Origin: Streptomyces carminius
GTDB lineage: Bacteria > Actinomycetota > Actinomycetes > Streptomycetales > Streptomycetaceae
Direction of reading: 5' to 3'
Length of the DNA: 64,000 nucleotides
Assembly: GCF_002794255.1 (NCBI RefSeq)
Contig: NZ_PGGW01000017.1
Coordinates: forward strand, 64,501-128,500
The translations under genes and the position numbers were made by a program. Under the pieces are notes generated by a model. It searched no databases, was not told where the DNA came from, and saw nothing but the letters and a program-made list of their open reading frames with translations. The first letter of the stretch is position 1; every line of letters begins with the position of its first letter. Below, in pieces: positions 44,538-55,453 of the stretch.

Positions 44538-45347
44538 ATGGCACCCACGCTCGCACAGCGGCACCTCCCGCGGCCCGCCCGGGACTGGGCGGAGATTCAG
44601 GAACGGATGCTGGTTCCGCTCTACGAGGCGGTCTACGAGCGGTTCGAGGTCGGACGGCACGCGCACGTCCTGGGCCTGGGCTGCGGTTCGGGGCTGGCAC
44701 TGGTGCTGGCCGCCGCCCGCGGCGCGACCGTCACGGGCACGGACAGCGACGAGGCCCGTCTGGAACTGGCCCGGCAGCGGCTGCTGCCGGAGCCGCAGTG
44801 GGGCGCGCGGCACTGGGCCGCGCGGGTGCTGCCGAGCGAGCCGGACGGCGGGCCGGACGCCGCCGCGCTGCGCGAGGGGCCGCCGCCGACCCTGGTGACC
44901 GCCTTCGACGCCCTGCCCGACGCCGCCGTGCTCACCCGGGTGGCCCAGGTGACCGGGCGGGGCACCCCGGTGGTGCTGGCGGGCTGGGGCCCGGTCGAGC
45001 GCTGTGCCGCCGCCCCCGCGCTGCGGGTGGCCGAGCGGCTGGCCGAGCCGCGGCTCCCGGTGGGCCGGTGCTGGCGGCCGGGCGGCCGGGACGATCTGGA
45101 GGACCTGGCCCGGCGGGCCGGGCTGCGCCTGGACGGCTCGGGACGGGTGGCGTGCCCCTTCGGGTACGCCGACCTGGAGAGCGCCGTACGGGGCCTGGTC
45201 TCCACGGGGCTGTACGACGCGGCCGTCCGGGCGACGGACGAGGGGCAGGTCACCAAGGAGCTGACGGAGGCGCTGCGCCCCCATGTCCGCCCCGACGGCA
45301 CGGTGTGGATGCAGAACCTGTTCCGCTACGTGGTCGCCATGACGTGA
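44538..45347 (+). CDS. SAM-dependent methyltransferase-like protein
   Basis: A 269-residue protein with a class I methyltransferase fold: motif I HVLGLGCGSGLALVLA, acidic motif II TGTDSDEARLELA. The later motifs are weak, and the C-terminal half (GYADLESAVRGLVSTGLYDA) resembles ubiquinone-type or small-molecule methylases. Substrate unknown. It is divergent from proS, with the ATG at 44538 poorly equipped for ribosome binding (GGGGA). A perfect 18-bp hairpin separates it from ffh. Confidence 0.85.
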   Translation: MAPTLAQRHLPRPARDWAEIQERMLVPLYEAVYERFEVGRHAHVLGLGCGSGLALVLAAARGATVTGTDSDEARLELARQRLLPEPQWGARHWAARVLPSEPDGGPDAAALREGPPPTLVTAFDALPDAAVLTRVAQVTGRGTPVVLAGWGPVERCAAAPALRVAERLAEPRLPVGRCWRPGGRDDLEDLARRAGLRLDGSGRVACPFGYADLESAVRGLVSTGLYDAAVRATDEGQVTKELTEALRPHVRPDGTVWMQNLFRYVVAMT

Positions 45348-45357
45348 CGGCGCCGCC

Positions 45358-45406
45358 GCTCCCCCGCCGGACCGGCGGTGCGCGCCTGCCGGTCCGGCGG
45401 GGGAGC
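45358..45406. terminator. Perfect 18-bp bidirectional terminator
   Basis: Arms 45358-45375 and 45389-45406 are exactly complementary around a 13-nt loop, between the convergent methyltransferase (plus) and ffh (minus) genes. Confidence 0.85.
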
Positions 45407-45414
45407 CGGCCGGG

Positions 45415-46977
45415 TCACTTCGGAGGCAGCAGGTCCCGGAACTCCTGGGGCAGCTCGAAGTCCTCCGCGTCCGCCCCCGCGCCGGGCAGCCCGAAGGCGC
45501 CGCCCTGGCCCGCGGCACGGCGCTCGGCGACGGCCTGCTCCTCGGCCCTGCGCTTCATCGGGTTGCCCGAGCGCTGCTTGCCCTTGGCCTTCTTCTGCTG
45601 CTTGCCCTTCTTCCGGCTGCCGCCGCCCGCCCCGGGCATCCCCGGCATCCCGGGCATTCCCGGCATGCCGCCGCCCTGGGCCATCTTCGACATCATCTTG
45701 CGGGCCTCGAAGAAGCGCTCCACCAGGTTCTTCACCGCGCTGACGTCCACGCCCGAACCGCGGGCGATACGGGCCCGCCGCGAACCGTTGATGATCGTGG
45801 GATCGGTGCGCTCGGCCGGGGTCATCGACTTGATGATCGCGGCGGTGCGGTCCACGTCACGTTCGTCGATGCTGTTGATCTGCTCCCGGATCTGCCCCAT
45901 GCCGGGCATCATCCCCAGCAGTTTGGAGAGGGAGCCCATCTTGCGGACCTGCTCCATCTGGGACAGGAAGTCGTCGAGGGTGAACTCCTTGGGCCCCTTC
46001 GCCAGCTTCTCGGCCATCTTCTCGGCCTCTTGCCGGCTGAAGGTCTGCTCGGCCTTCTCGATGAGGCTGAGGACGTCGCCCATGCCCAGGATGCGGGACG
46101 CCATGCGGTCCGGGTGGAAGGCGTCGAAGTCGTCCAGCTTCTCGCCGTTGGAGGCGAACATGATCCGGCGGCCGGTGACGTGCGCGACCGACAGGGCCGC
46201 GCCGCCGCGGGCGTCGCCGTCGAGCTTGGTCAGCACCACGCCGTCGAAGCCGACGCCGTCGCGGAACGCCTCGGCGGTGTTGACCGCGTCCTGGCCGATC
46301 ATGGCGTCCACGACGAAGAGGGTCTCGTCGGGACGGACCGCGTCGCGGATGTCGGCGGCCTGCCGCATCATCTCCTCGTCGATGCCCAGCCGGCCGGCGG
46401 TGTCGACGACGACCACGTCGTACTGCTTGGTGCGGGCGTACTCGATCGAGTCGCGGGCGACCTTGACCGGGTCGCCGGTGCCGTTGCCCGGCTCGGGCGC
46501 GTAGATCCCCACCCCCGCGCGCTCGGCCACGACGGTGAGCTGGTTGACGGCGTTGGGGCGCTGCAGGTCGCAGGCGACCAGCAGCGGGGTGTGACCCTGG
46601 GCCTTGAGCCAGCGGCCCAGCTTGCCCGCCAGGGTGGTCTTGCCCGCGCCCTGCAGGCCGGCCAGCATGATCACCGTGGGCGGGTTCTTGGCGAACCGCA
46701 CCCGGCGGGTCTCGCCGCCGAGGATGCCGACGAGCTCCTCGTTGACGATCTTGACGACCTGCTGGGCGGGGTTCAGCGCCTTGGAGACCTCGGCGCCGAG
46801 TGCGCGCTCCTTGACCTGCTTGATGAAGGCCCGCACCACGGGCAGCGCGACATCCGCCTCCAGCAGGGCGATGCGGATCTCGCGCGCCGTGGCGTCGATG
46901 TCCGCCTCGCTCAGCCGGCCCTTGCCCCTGAGGTTCTTGAACGTCGCCGTGAGGCGATCGGAGAGAGTGTCGAACAC
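45415..46977 (-). CDS. ffh: Signal recognition particle protein Ffh
   Basis: The SRP GTPase that binds signal sequences and 4.5S RNA and docks on FtsY; 520 residues. N domain (MFDTLSDRLTATFKNLRGKG), G1 GLQGAGKTTLAGKLG, G3 VVDTAGRLGIDEE, G4 TKLDGDARGG, and the M domain rich in methionine (MEQVRKMGSLSKLLGMMPGM, SRRARIARGSGV). The tail has a (GMP)4-type repeat (GGGMPGMPGMPGMPGAGGG) and a Lys/Arg-rich stretch. GTG 46977 is the start. Confidence 0.98.
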   Translation of the reverse strand: MFDTLSDRLTATFKNLRGKGRLSEADIDATAREIRIALLEADVALPVVRAFIKQVKERALGAEVSKALNPAQQVVKIVNEELVGILGGETRRVRFAKNPPTVIMLAGLQGAGKTTLAGKLGRWLKAQGHTPLLVACDLQRPNAVNQLTVVAERAGVGIYAPEPGNGTGDPVKVARDSIEYARTKQYDVVVVDTAGRLGIDEEMMRQAADIRDAVRPDETLFVVDAMIGQDAVNTAEAFRDGVGFDGVVLTKLDGDARGGAALSVAHVTGRRIMFASNGEKLDDFDAFHPDRMASRILGMGDVLSLIEKAEQTFSRQEAEKMAEKLAKGPKEFTLDDFLSQMEQVRKMGSLSKLLGMMPGMGQIREQINSIDERDVDRTAAIIKSMTPAERTDPTIINGSRRARIARGSGVDVSAVKNLVERFFEARKMMSKMAQGGGMPGMPGMPGMPGAGGGSRKKGKQQKKAKGKQRSGNPMKRRAEEQAVAERRAAGQGGAFGLPGAGADAEDFELPQEFRDLLPPK

Positions 46978-47050
46978 GTCGGTCGCGGATCCTTCGCGTT
47001 GGCGGCGGTGGCGGTCGACCTCCAAGAGTATCCGCCCGCCGCCGCCTCGG

Positions 47051-49600
47051 TCAGCCGCCCAGGGTCCGCCCCAGATCCCGGGCGAGCTCGGCGGCCTCCT
47101 CCGCCGGCAGCGGGGCGCCGTCCGGCCCGGTGACGTAGAAGGCGTCCACCGCGTTGGCGCCGAGCGTGCTGACGTGCGCGCTGCGCACCGCGACACCCGC
47201 GTCCTCCAGTGCCCGCCCGATCCGGTAGAGCAGACCGGGGGCGTCCTGGGCACGTACCTCCAGCACGGTGGCCAGCCGCGATCCCGCCGGGGCGACCGTC
47301 ACCCGCGGCGGCGGGGCCCCGGCGCCGCGGCGGTGGCGGGGCGTGCCGCGGTAGGCCCGCTCCCGCTCGGCGAGCCGGGCGGGGATGTCGAGGGAGCCGT
47401 CCAGGGCGCGCACCAGGTCGGCGCGGAGCCGGGCGGCCTGCGGCAGCGAGCCGTACTCGGCGGCGACCCGCCAGCTCAGCAGCAGAACGGCGCCCTCGCC
47501 GGACGGGCCCGTGCCGGAGGGTCCCCCGCCGGGCGGGGCCACGGCACGCAGGTCGGCGGTGCGCACGGTGAGCCGGTGCAGGGCCAGGACGCCGGCGGCG
47601 GCGGGCAGGGCACCGGGCTGGTCGGGCAGGGCGATGAGGAGTTCGACGCCGACCGGTTCCGGGTCCGTCTCCGGGGCCGCGTCCGCGACCGCTTCCACGG
47701 CCGTGTCCGCAGTGCCGTCCGCAGTGCCGTCCGTGGAGCGGACGCCGGGGGGCGCCGGCTCTGTCCGGGTGCGCAGGGACAGCACCGGACCGCCGGTGCG
47801 CCGGGCCTCGGCGGCCAGCCGTTCGGCCCCGGCGGGAGGCCGGAAGGTGTCCCGCCCCGGGCCGCCTTCCTCGCCCGTCAGCACCGCGCCGACCCGTTCG
47901 ACCAGGTCGGACACCAGTCCCGCACGCCATGCCGACCAGGCGGCGGGCCCGGTGGCCTTCGCGTCGGCCTCGGTGAGGGCGTGGAGCAGTTCCAGGGTGC
48001 CCGCGCCGCGGACGGCCCCGGCCACCGCGGTCACGGTCGCCGGGTCGTCCAGATCGCGCCGGGTGGCGGTCTCGACCAGCAGCAGATGGTGCCGCACCAG
48101 GGTGGCGAGGGTATCGGCGTCCTCGGCCCCGAAGCCCATCCTGGCGGCCATGTCGCGGGCGATGGTCTCACCGGTGACGCTGTGGTCACCGGGCCAGCCC
48201 TTGCCGATGTCGTGCAGCAGCGCTCCGACCAGCAGCAGGTCGGGGCGGCCGACCCGGCGCAGGTGGGCGCGGGCCCGCACCGCGGTCTCGATCAGATGAC
48301 GGTCCACCGTCCAGCGGTGCACGGCGTTGCGCTGCGGGCGGCAGCGCACCCGTTCCCAGTCCGGAAGCAGCGCGGTGACCAGGCCCTCGGCCTCCAGCGC
48401 CTCCCACACCCCGATCAGGGGCTCGCCGGCACCGAGCAGCGTGACGAACGCCTCGCGGGCCTCGGCGGGCCAGGGCACCGGCAGCGGCGGTACGTCGGCG
48501 GCCATCGCGCGCACCGCCGGCCGGGCCAGCGGCAGTCCGGCCTGGGCCGCGGCCGCCGCGGCGCGCAGCGTCAGGACGGGGTCGCGTCCGGGCCGGGCGG
48601 TACGGGCGAGCACCACCTCGCCGTCCTGCTCGACGACGTTCTCGGCGAGCGGGGTGCGCGGACCGGGGCGGGCGGCGGGGCGGGCCCGCGAGCGCAGCAC
48701 CCGGCCGACCTCGCGCCAGGTGACGTCACCGGCGTAGGAGATCACCCGGGCGGCCTCGTACACCCGGCGCAGCAGGGCGTCCGCGTCGGGCAGCGCGAGG
48801 TCTTCGGCGATCTGGTCCTGCTCCTGCAGGGCCAGCCGGTCGGTGGCGCGGCCGGTGGCCAGTTGGAGGGCGTCACGGATGTCGAGCAGGGTACGGCGGG
48901 CCTCGTCCAGCCCTTCGCGGGGGGCGTCGGCCAGCCAGGAGGCGGCCACCGCGCGCAGGGCGGTGGCGTCGCGCAACCCGCCGCGGGCCTCCTTCAGGTC
49001 GGGTTCGAGGAGGAAGCGCAGTTCACCGTGGCGCCGGGCGCGTTCCCCGATCGCCTCGCGCAGTTCGGCCAGCCGCCGGGGTGCGTCGGCGCGCCACCGG
49101 GCGAGCAGCTCGGTGCGCAGGCCGGCGGTGAGCTCCGCGTCACCGGCGACATGCCGGGCGTCCAGCAGTCCGAGCTGCACCCTGAGGTCCTCGGCGGCGG
49201 CCCGCCGGGTCTCCTCGGGGGTGCGCACCGAGTGGTCCAGGGCGATGCCCAGGTCCCACACGGGGTACCAGAGGCGGTCGGCGAGGGCGGTGATCTCGCC
49301 GATGTCCCGTCCGGTGTGCACCAGCAGCAGGTCCAGGTCGCTGCGCGGGGAGAGCTCCCCGCGGCCGTAGCCGCCGACGGCGACCAGGGCGACTCCGTCT
49401 CCCGGGTCGCCGAGCAGTCCGGCGAGCCAGGCGTCGGTCAGCTCCGCCAGGGCCCTGCGGCGCGGCGGCCCGGGCCGCCCCTCCCCGGTGAGGAGGCGCA
49501 GCCGGGCCGCCGCGTAGGTGCCGGGCTCCGCCCCGGTCTCCCCGGCCCCGCCGGCGGGGCCGGCGGGGTCCGGGGAGACCGGCGGGGGTGCCGCGCTCAT
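47051..49600 (-). CDS. glnD: PII nucleotidyltransferase GlnD
   Basis: Senses nitrogen and modifies GlnK. In Streptomyces it is reported to adenylylate rather than uridylylate GlnK. 849 residues: nucleotidyltransferase domain GGYGRGELSPRSDLDLLL, HD hydrolase domain LLHDIGKGWPGDHS, and two C-terminal ACT domains (IALPDQPGALPAAAG; LEVRAQDAPGLLYRIG) that bind glutamine. The linker between HD and ACT carries a DGTADGTADTAVEA repeat. Third gene of amtB-glnK-glnD, 16 bases after glnK. Confidence 0.96.
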   Translation of the reverse strand: MSAAPPPVSPDPAGPAGGAGETGAEPGTYAAARLRLLTGEGRPGPPRRRALAELTDAWLAGLLGDPGDGVALVAVGGYGRGELSPRSDLDLLLVHTGRDIGEITALADRLWYPVWDLGIALDHSVRTPEETRRAAAEDLRVQLGLLDARHVAGDAELTAGLRTELLARWRADAPRRLAELREAIGERARRHGELRFLLEPDLKEARGGLRDATALRAVAASWLADAPREGLDEARRTLLDIRDALQLATGRATDRLALQEQDQIAEDLALPDADALLRRVYEAARVISYAGDVTWREVGRVLRSRARPAARPGPRTPLAENVVEQDGEVVLARTARPGRDPVLTLRAAAAAAQAGLPLARPAVRAMAADVPPLPVPWPAEAREAFVTLLGAGEPLIGVWEALEAEGLVTALLPDWERVRCRPQRNAVHRWTVDRHLIETAVRARAHLRRVGRPDLLLVGALLHDIGKGWPGDHSVTGETIARDMAARMGFGAEDADTLATLVRHHLLLVETATRRDLDDPATVTAVAGAVRGAGTLELLHALTEADAKATGPAAWSAWRAGLVSDLVERVGAVLTGEEGGPGRDTFRPPAGAERLAAEARRTGGPVLSLRTRTEPAPPGVRSTDGTADGTADTAVEAVADAAPETDPEPVGVELLIALPDQPGALPAAAGVLALHRLTVRTADLRAVAPPGGGPSGTGPSGEGAVLLLSWRVAAEYGSLPQAARLRADLVRALDGSLDIPARLAERERAYRGTPRHRRGAGAPPPRVTVAPAGSRLATVLEVRAQDAPGLLYRIGRALEDAGVAVRSAHVSTLGANAVDAFYVTGPDGAPLPAEEAAELARDLGRTLGG

Positions 49601-49616
49601 GTGGCTTCCCGTTCCG

Positions 49617-51253
<1,637 letters not shown>

Positions 51254-51351
51254 TGCGGGCGCCTCCTCGCGTCGCGACCCGTGGGGGCGGATCTGGGGAT
51301 CAGGATGCGCCACAGATTCGCGAAGCCCCGTTTCCTCCGATGCCGTGCGGT

Positions 51352-51387
51352 GTTTCGCGGCCGTGACGAAGGCACGTGTCGTGTTAC
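51352..51387 (-). promoter_or_regulatory. GlnR binding sites upstream of amtB
   Basis: On the minus strand, GTCAC-GGCCGC-GAAAC (51352-51367) fits the GlnR box gTnAC-n6-GaAAC exactly. A second, weaker box GTAAC-n6-CGTGC (51372-51387) sits 4 bp further upstream. The amtB-glnK-glnD operon is an established GlnR target in S. coelicolor, activated under nitrogen limitation. The site is about 100 nt upstream of the start codon. Confidence 0.8.
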
Positions 51388-51468
51388 GGCCGGATGAACG
51401 CGCCCCCTGGCCGGAACCGTTCGGTCATCCTTCCCCCTCCGGCCGGTCCCCGGCCCCACCACGCCGAA

Positions 51469-51523
51469 CGGCCGTGACGGCCGCCCCGCGCGGACCGGAT
51501 GCGCGGGGCGGCCGTCACGGCCG
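51469..51523 (-). terminator. Perfect 23-bp hairpin after nsdA
   Basis: Arms 51469-51491 and 51501-51523 are exactly complementary around a 9-nt loop, 48 bases past the nsdA stop. It isolates the amtB promoter from nsdA transcription. Confidence 0.88.
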
Positions 51524-51570
51524 TATAACAACCGGGAATCGGCCCGGCGACGACGGGCCGGACGGCCGGC

Positions 51571-53073
51571 TCAGACCGCGAGGGCCACCTCGCCTCCCTC
51601 CGGCAGTTCGCCGGCGAGCCGCTCGGCGACCTCGGCGACCTCGGCGACATGCCCGAACTCGCGGGCCGCGCCCGCCACGGTCTTGCGGATGCGGTTGTTG
51701 ACCCGCTCCGAGCGGAGCCGCTTGGCCACCCCGAGTGCCTGCCCGGCCAGGGCGGCGCACTGCTCGGGCTCCCGCTGCAGCAGGTGGACGGTGGCCATCC
51801 CCGCGAGGTTGAGCGCGTACGACCGCTGGTGGCCGCCGCCGTCCTCCCCGCACTCCCGGCCGAACAGCTCCACCGCCTTCCCCATGGCGGGCTGCGCGAG
51901 CGAGGTGTACGCCGGGCTGCGGCCCGCCACGTAGGCGAGGTCGCGGTAGGAGTGGGCGTTCTCGGCGTGCAGTTCGGCCTCGGAGAAGAACGTGATCCAG
52001 CCCGGGTCGGTGTCGTCCCGTCCGGCGTCGGAGAAGGCGTCCTCGGCCATCCGCACCGCTCGGTGACACTTGTCGGGCTTGCCCAGGTTCGCGTACGCGC
52101 GTGCCTCCATCGCGTACAGCATGGCCTGGGTGCGGGGCGTGGCTCCGGCCCGGCCGCCGTACTGCGCGAGGTGGATCAGCTCCAGCGCGTCCTCGGGGCG
52201 GCCCAGGTGGATCATCTGGCGGCTCATGTTGGACAGCACGTACGAGCCCAGCGGCCGGTCACCGGCCTCCTTGGCCGCGTGCAGGGCGAGGACGAAGTAC
52301 TTCTGGGCAGTCGGCTGGAGCCCGATGTCGTAGCTCATCCAGCCGGCCAGTTCCGACAGCTCGGCGGTGACCCGGAACAGCCGCCGCCGCACCGGCTCGG
52401 GGTGGGAGTCCTGGAGCAGGTCGGTGACCTCGTGGAGCTGGCCCACGACGGCCTTGCGCCGCAGCCCTCCGCCGCACTGGGCGTCCCACCCGCGGAACAT
52501 CACGACGGTCTGCTCCAGCAGTTCCAGCTCCGGGCCGGACAGCCGGGGCGCACGGCGCCCTCCCCGGTCGGCCGCCGGCGGGGCGGGGGCGTCCGGTCCG
52601 CCGGGCGCGGGCACCAGCCAGCGCTGCATCGGCTCGATCAGGGCGGGACCGGCCGCCATCACCAGGGAGGTGCCGAGGAAGCCGCGGCGGGCCAGCATCA
52701 GGTCGCTGCGGGAGAACTCGCCGATCATCTCCACCGTCTGCGGCCCCGTCCAGGGCAGGTCGACGCCGTCGGCGGAGGCGGTCCGGCGGCAGGCGCGCAG
52801 CCCCAGGTCCTCGGCGGAGACCACACAGCCGAAGCGTTCGGAGAACAGCTCGGAGAGGATACGCGGGATCGGTTCGCGGGGCTGCTCGCCGTCCAGCCAG
52901 CGGCGTACCCGGGAGGTGTCGGTGCTGATGTGGTGCGCGCCCAGCCGGCGTGCGCGGCGGTTCACCTGCCGGGCCAGCTCCCCCTTGGACCAGCCGCTGC
53001 GCACGAACCACGAGGCCAGCAGCTCGTTCGGGCGCTTGCCGGCGGCACCGCCGCTGCTGTCGTTGCCGCTCAC
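51571..53073 (-). CDS. nsdA: NsdA, negative regulator of sporulation and antibiotic production
   Basis: In S. coelicolor, loss of nsdA raises actinorhodin, CDA and methylenomycin production and sporulation. 500 residues: an N-terminal helix-turn-helix-like part (SWFVRSGWSKGELARQVNRR, DTSRVRRWLDGEQPREPIP), then a TPR-like helical C-terminal two-thirds (LSNMSRQMIHLGRPEDALEL, ARAYANLGKPDKCHRAVRMA). GTG 53073 gives the known length. The promoter at 53204-53232 drives it and the 23-bp hairpin ends it. Molecular mechanism unknown. Confidence 0.93.
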   Translation of the reverse strand: MSGNDSSGGAAGKRPNELLASWFVRSGWSKGELARQVNRRARRLGAHHISTDTSRVRRWLDGEQPREPIPRILSELFSERFGCVVSAEDLGLRACRRTASADGVDLPWTGPQTVEMIGEFSRSDLMLARRGFLGTSLVMAAGPALIEPMQRWLVPAPGGPDAPAPPAADRGGRRAPRLSGPELELLEQTVVMFRGWDAQCGGGLRRKAVVGQLHEVTDLLQDSHPEPVRRRLFRVTAELSELAGWMSYDIGLQPTAQKYFVLALHAAKEAGDRPLGSYVLSNMSRQMIHLGRPEDALELIHLAQYGGRAGATPRTQAMLYAMEARAYANLGKPDKCHRAVRMAEDAFSDAGRDDTDPGWITFFSEAELHAENAHSYRDLAYVAGRSPAYTSLAQPAMGKAVELFGRECGEDGGGHQRSYALNLAGMATVHLLQREPEQCAALAGQALGVAKRLRSERVNNRIRKTVAGAAREFGHVAEVAEVAERLAGELPEGGEVALAV

Positions 53074-53419
53074 TGGAAAGCCCCCATTCCGACCCGTGCA
53101 CGGTCCTCGGACCGGACCGCGTGCCGTGGAGCGGACATGCGGGCGGTGCGGATGCGCGCCGGGCGTCTTCCGTGTGGTTCCGTCCTTGCGTGAACCGAAA
53201 GTAATCCTACGATCACTGATCCGGCGAGTGAAATTGCAAAACCGCCACCATTCGCCACCCCTTCGGGTGAACCGCAACCCCGGTCCCCCGGGGTTCACTT
53301 GGTCGTGGAGAGGAGTACGACCGCCGAAGGGAACGTACGGCCGGCACCGGGCCGCCGCATCGCGTACCGGTGCACAGCCGCCTCGTGACCGACCGCGCAC
53401 AGGACCCGTTGGAGGGGGC
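53074..53419. promoter_or_regulatory. Divergent region nsdA / prim-pol with GTGAACC repeats
   Basis: This 346-bp region is clearly less GC-rich than its neighbours. GTGAACCG occurs at 53190-53197 and again at 53267-53274, with an inverted copy (GGTTCAC) at 53292-53298. The last two also form a hairpin (53267-53298) with an inner ACCCCGG/CCGGGGT stem. These may be operator half-sites. Confidence 0.5.
53204..53232 (-). promoter_or_regulatory. Promoter of nsdA
   Basis: On the minus strand, -35 TTCACT (53227-53232) and -10 TAGGAT (53204-53209) are separated by 17 bp; the -10 is a perfect match to the streptomycete consensus. The predicted start near 53197 overlaps a GTGAACCG motif. Confidence 0.7.
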
Positions 53420-54109
53420 ATGGGTTTCACCATCGGCAGCATCCGGGAGAGGCGGGGGCCGCGGGAACCACGGCCCGGCGCCAGGCGCCGGGAACGCGCC
53501 CCGGTGTACACGGCCGTCGCCGAGTACACCGGTCTGTGGGGCTGGGATGTCGTCCCCGGCGCCCGCGCCGTGCGCGGCGGGGGCCGCGTCCGGTGTTCCT
53601 GCGGAGCCGTCCGCTGCCCCTCCCCCGGTGCCCATCCGCTGACGGGAACGCCCGGGGTACCGGCGGGTGCCGGTCTCGACGAGGCCGCCCGGGTGTGGGA
53701 GCGGGTCCCCGGCGCCGCGCTGCTGCTGCCGGTGGGCCGGGCGTTCGACGTGATCGAGGTGCCCGAGGACGCCGGACGTCGCGCGCTGACCCGGCTGGAG
53801 CGGATGGGCCTGCCGGCCGGACCGGTCGCCGTCACCCCGCACGGCCGCGCCTGGTTCCTCGTGGCTCCCGGCGCCGCGGCCGGGCTCCCCCGGCTGCTGT
53901 ACCGGATGGGCTGGGACGACGCCGTACTGGATCTGCGCGGCCTCGGCCCCGGCGACCACATCACCGCCCCGCCCTCCGACCTGGGCGGCCTCGGCCCGGT
54001 CCGGTGGCTGCGGCCCCCCGCCCCGGAGACGGCGGAACGCCCCCCGCAGGCCCGGCTCCTGCTGGGGACCCTGGCGTACGTCTGCCACCGCGAGTTCCCC
54101 CCGGGCTGA
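53420..54109 (+). CDS. Bifunctional primase/polymerase N-terminal-like protein
   Basis: A 229-residue protein with the N-terminal part of the prim-pol family (YTGLWGWDVVPGARAV, RCSCGAVRCPSPGAHPLTG, and the FDVIEVPEDAGRRAL region). No helicase domain follows and the usual catalytic acidic triad is not clearly complete (FDVIEVP replaces a D-X-D-like motif). It may be inactive or have another role. GGAGGGGGC precedes the ATG. It is divergent from nsdA and convergent with ftsY. Orthologues sit here in other streptomycetes (from memory). Confidence 0.75.
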   Translation: MGFTIGSIRERRGPREPRPGARRRERAPVYTAVAEYTGLWGWDVVPGARAVRGGGRVRCSCGAVRCPSPGAHPLTGTPGVPAGAGLDEAARVWERVPGAALLLPVGRAFDVIEVPEDAGRRALTRLERMGLPAGPVAVTPHGRAWFLVAPGAAAGLPRLLYRMGWDDAVLDLRGLGPGDHITAPPSDLGGLGPVRWLRPPAPETAERPPQARLLLGTLAYVCHREFPPG

Positions 54110-54155
54110 GACCGGGGGCCGGCGGGCCGGGGCGGCGGGCGCGAGCGGCGGGCGG

Positions 54156-55394
54156 TCAGTCCCCGATCAGGGCGTCCACGAACGCCTCCGGCTCGAACGG
54201 GGCCAGGTCGTCCGCGCCCTCTCCCAGGCCCACCAGCTTGACCGGCACCTTCAGCTCGCGCTGGACCGCGATGACGATGCCGCCCTTGGCCGTGCCGTCG
54301 AGCTTGGTGAGCACGATGCCGGTGACGTCCACGACCTCGGCGAAGACCCGTGCCTGGATCAGGCCGTTCTGGCCGGTGGTGGCGTCCAGGACCAGGAGCA
54401 CCTCGTCCACCGGGCCGTGCTTCTCCACCACCCGCTTGACCTTGCCCAGCTCGTCCATCAGGCCGGCCTTGGTGTGCAACCGTCCCGCCGTGTCGACCAG
54501 CACCACGTCGGCGCTGGCGGCGATGCCCTCCTTGACCGCGTCGAAGGCGACCGACGCCGGGTCGCCCGCCTCCGGGCCGCGGACGGTACGGGCGCCCACC
54601 CGCTCGCCCCAGGTCTGGAGCTGGTCGGCGGCGGCGGCGCGGAAGGTGTCGGCCGCGCCGAGCACCACCGACTTGCCGTCGGCGACCAGCACCCGGGCGA
54701 GCTTGCCGGTGGTGGTGGTCTTGCCGGTGCCGTTGACGCCCACGACCAGCACCACGCCCGGCCGCACCACGCCCTCGGCCGAGACGCCGCCCTCGGTGTG
54801 GACCGTGCGGTCCAGGTCGGTGCCCACCAGGGCCAGCAGTTCCTCGCGCAGCAGGGCGCGCAGTTCGGCGGTGGTGCGGGTGCCGAGCACCCGCACCCGT
54901 TCGCGCAGCCGCTCGACCAGCTCCTGGGTGGGGGCGACGCCGACGTCGGCGGTGAGCAGGGTGTCCTCGATCTCCTCCCAGGTGTCCTCGTCGAGATGGT
55001 CGCGGGAGAGCAGCGTGAGCAGGCCGCGGCCCAGGGTGTTCTGGGAGCGCGACAGGCGTTCGCGCAGCCGCACCAGCCGTCCGGCGGCGGGCTCGGGGGT
55101 CTCGATCCCGGGCACCTCGGGCGGGGCGGGGGCGCCGGCCTCCTCCACCACGGCGGCGTCCGTGGCGCCGGCGGGGGGCAGGTCGACCTCTTCAATGGTG
55201 CGCCGCCCCTCGTCACCGGGAGGCTCGGCCTCCTCGCCGACCCGGGGTTCGGAGGGGGGCGGCGCGGTGACGGTCGGAGGGGCCGGGCGGCCCGGCGGCG
55301 GTGTCTTCTTCCGGCGGGTGGCGGTGACCACCAGGCCGCTGACGGCGGCGACGGCGACCACGGCGATGACTACGGCAAGGATGACGATGTCCAT
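54156..55394 (-). CDS. ftsY: Signal recognition particle receptor FtsY
   Basis: The membrane-side SRP GTPase. 412 residues with an N-terminal transmembrane helix (IVILAVVIAVVAVAAVSGLVV), which E. coli FtsY lacks but actinobacteria share. A Pro/Glu-rich linker follows. The NG domain has G1 GVNGTGKTTTTGKLAR, G2 DTFRAAAADQL, G3 VLVDTAGRLHTKAGLM, G4 TKLDGTAKGG and the GLGEGADDLAPF end. A -10-like GATACT at 55405-55410 lies close to the ATG. It pairs functionally with ffh 7 kb away. Confidence 0.97.
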   Translation of the reverse strand: MDIVILAVVIAVVAVAAVSGLVVTATRRKKTPPPGRPAPPTVTAPPPSEPRVGEEAEPPGDEGRRTIEEVDLPPAGATDAAVVEEAGAPAPPEVPGIETPEPAAGRLVRLRERLSRSQNTLGRGLLTLLSRDHLDEDTWEEIEDTLLTADVGVAPTQELVERLRERVRVLGTRTTAELRALLREELLALVGTDLDRTVHTEGGVSAEGVVRPGVVLVVGVNGTGKTTTTGKLARVLVADGKSVVLGAADTFRAAAADQLQTWGERVGARTVRGPEAGDPASVAFDAVKEGIAASADVVLVDTAGRLHTKAGLMDELGKVKRVVEKHGPVDEVLLVLDATTGQNGLIQARVFAEVVDVTGIVLTKLDGTAKGGIVIAVQRELKVPVKLVGLGEGADDLAPFEPEAFVDALIGD

Positions 55395-55453
55395 AACGTG
55401 ACCCAGTATCGGCCACGGTCGGCCGTCGCACGGTGCGGTCGGCCCCGGCCGGG

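Larger units (their letters stand above)
51254..51570. promoter_or_regulatory. amtB promoter region
   Basis: This 317-bp region holds the GlnR-type sites (51352-51387) and the large nsdA terminator (51469-51523). The -35/-10 elements for amtB were not confidently located. Confidence 0.6.
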
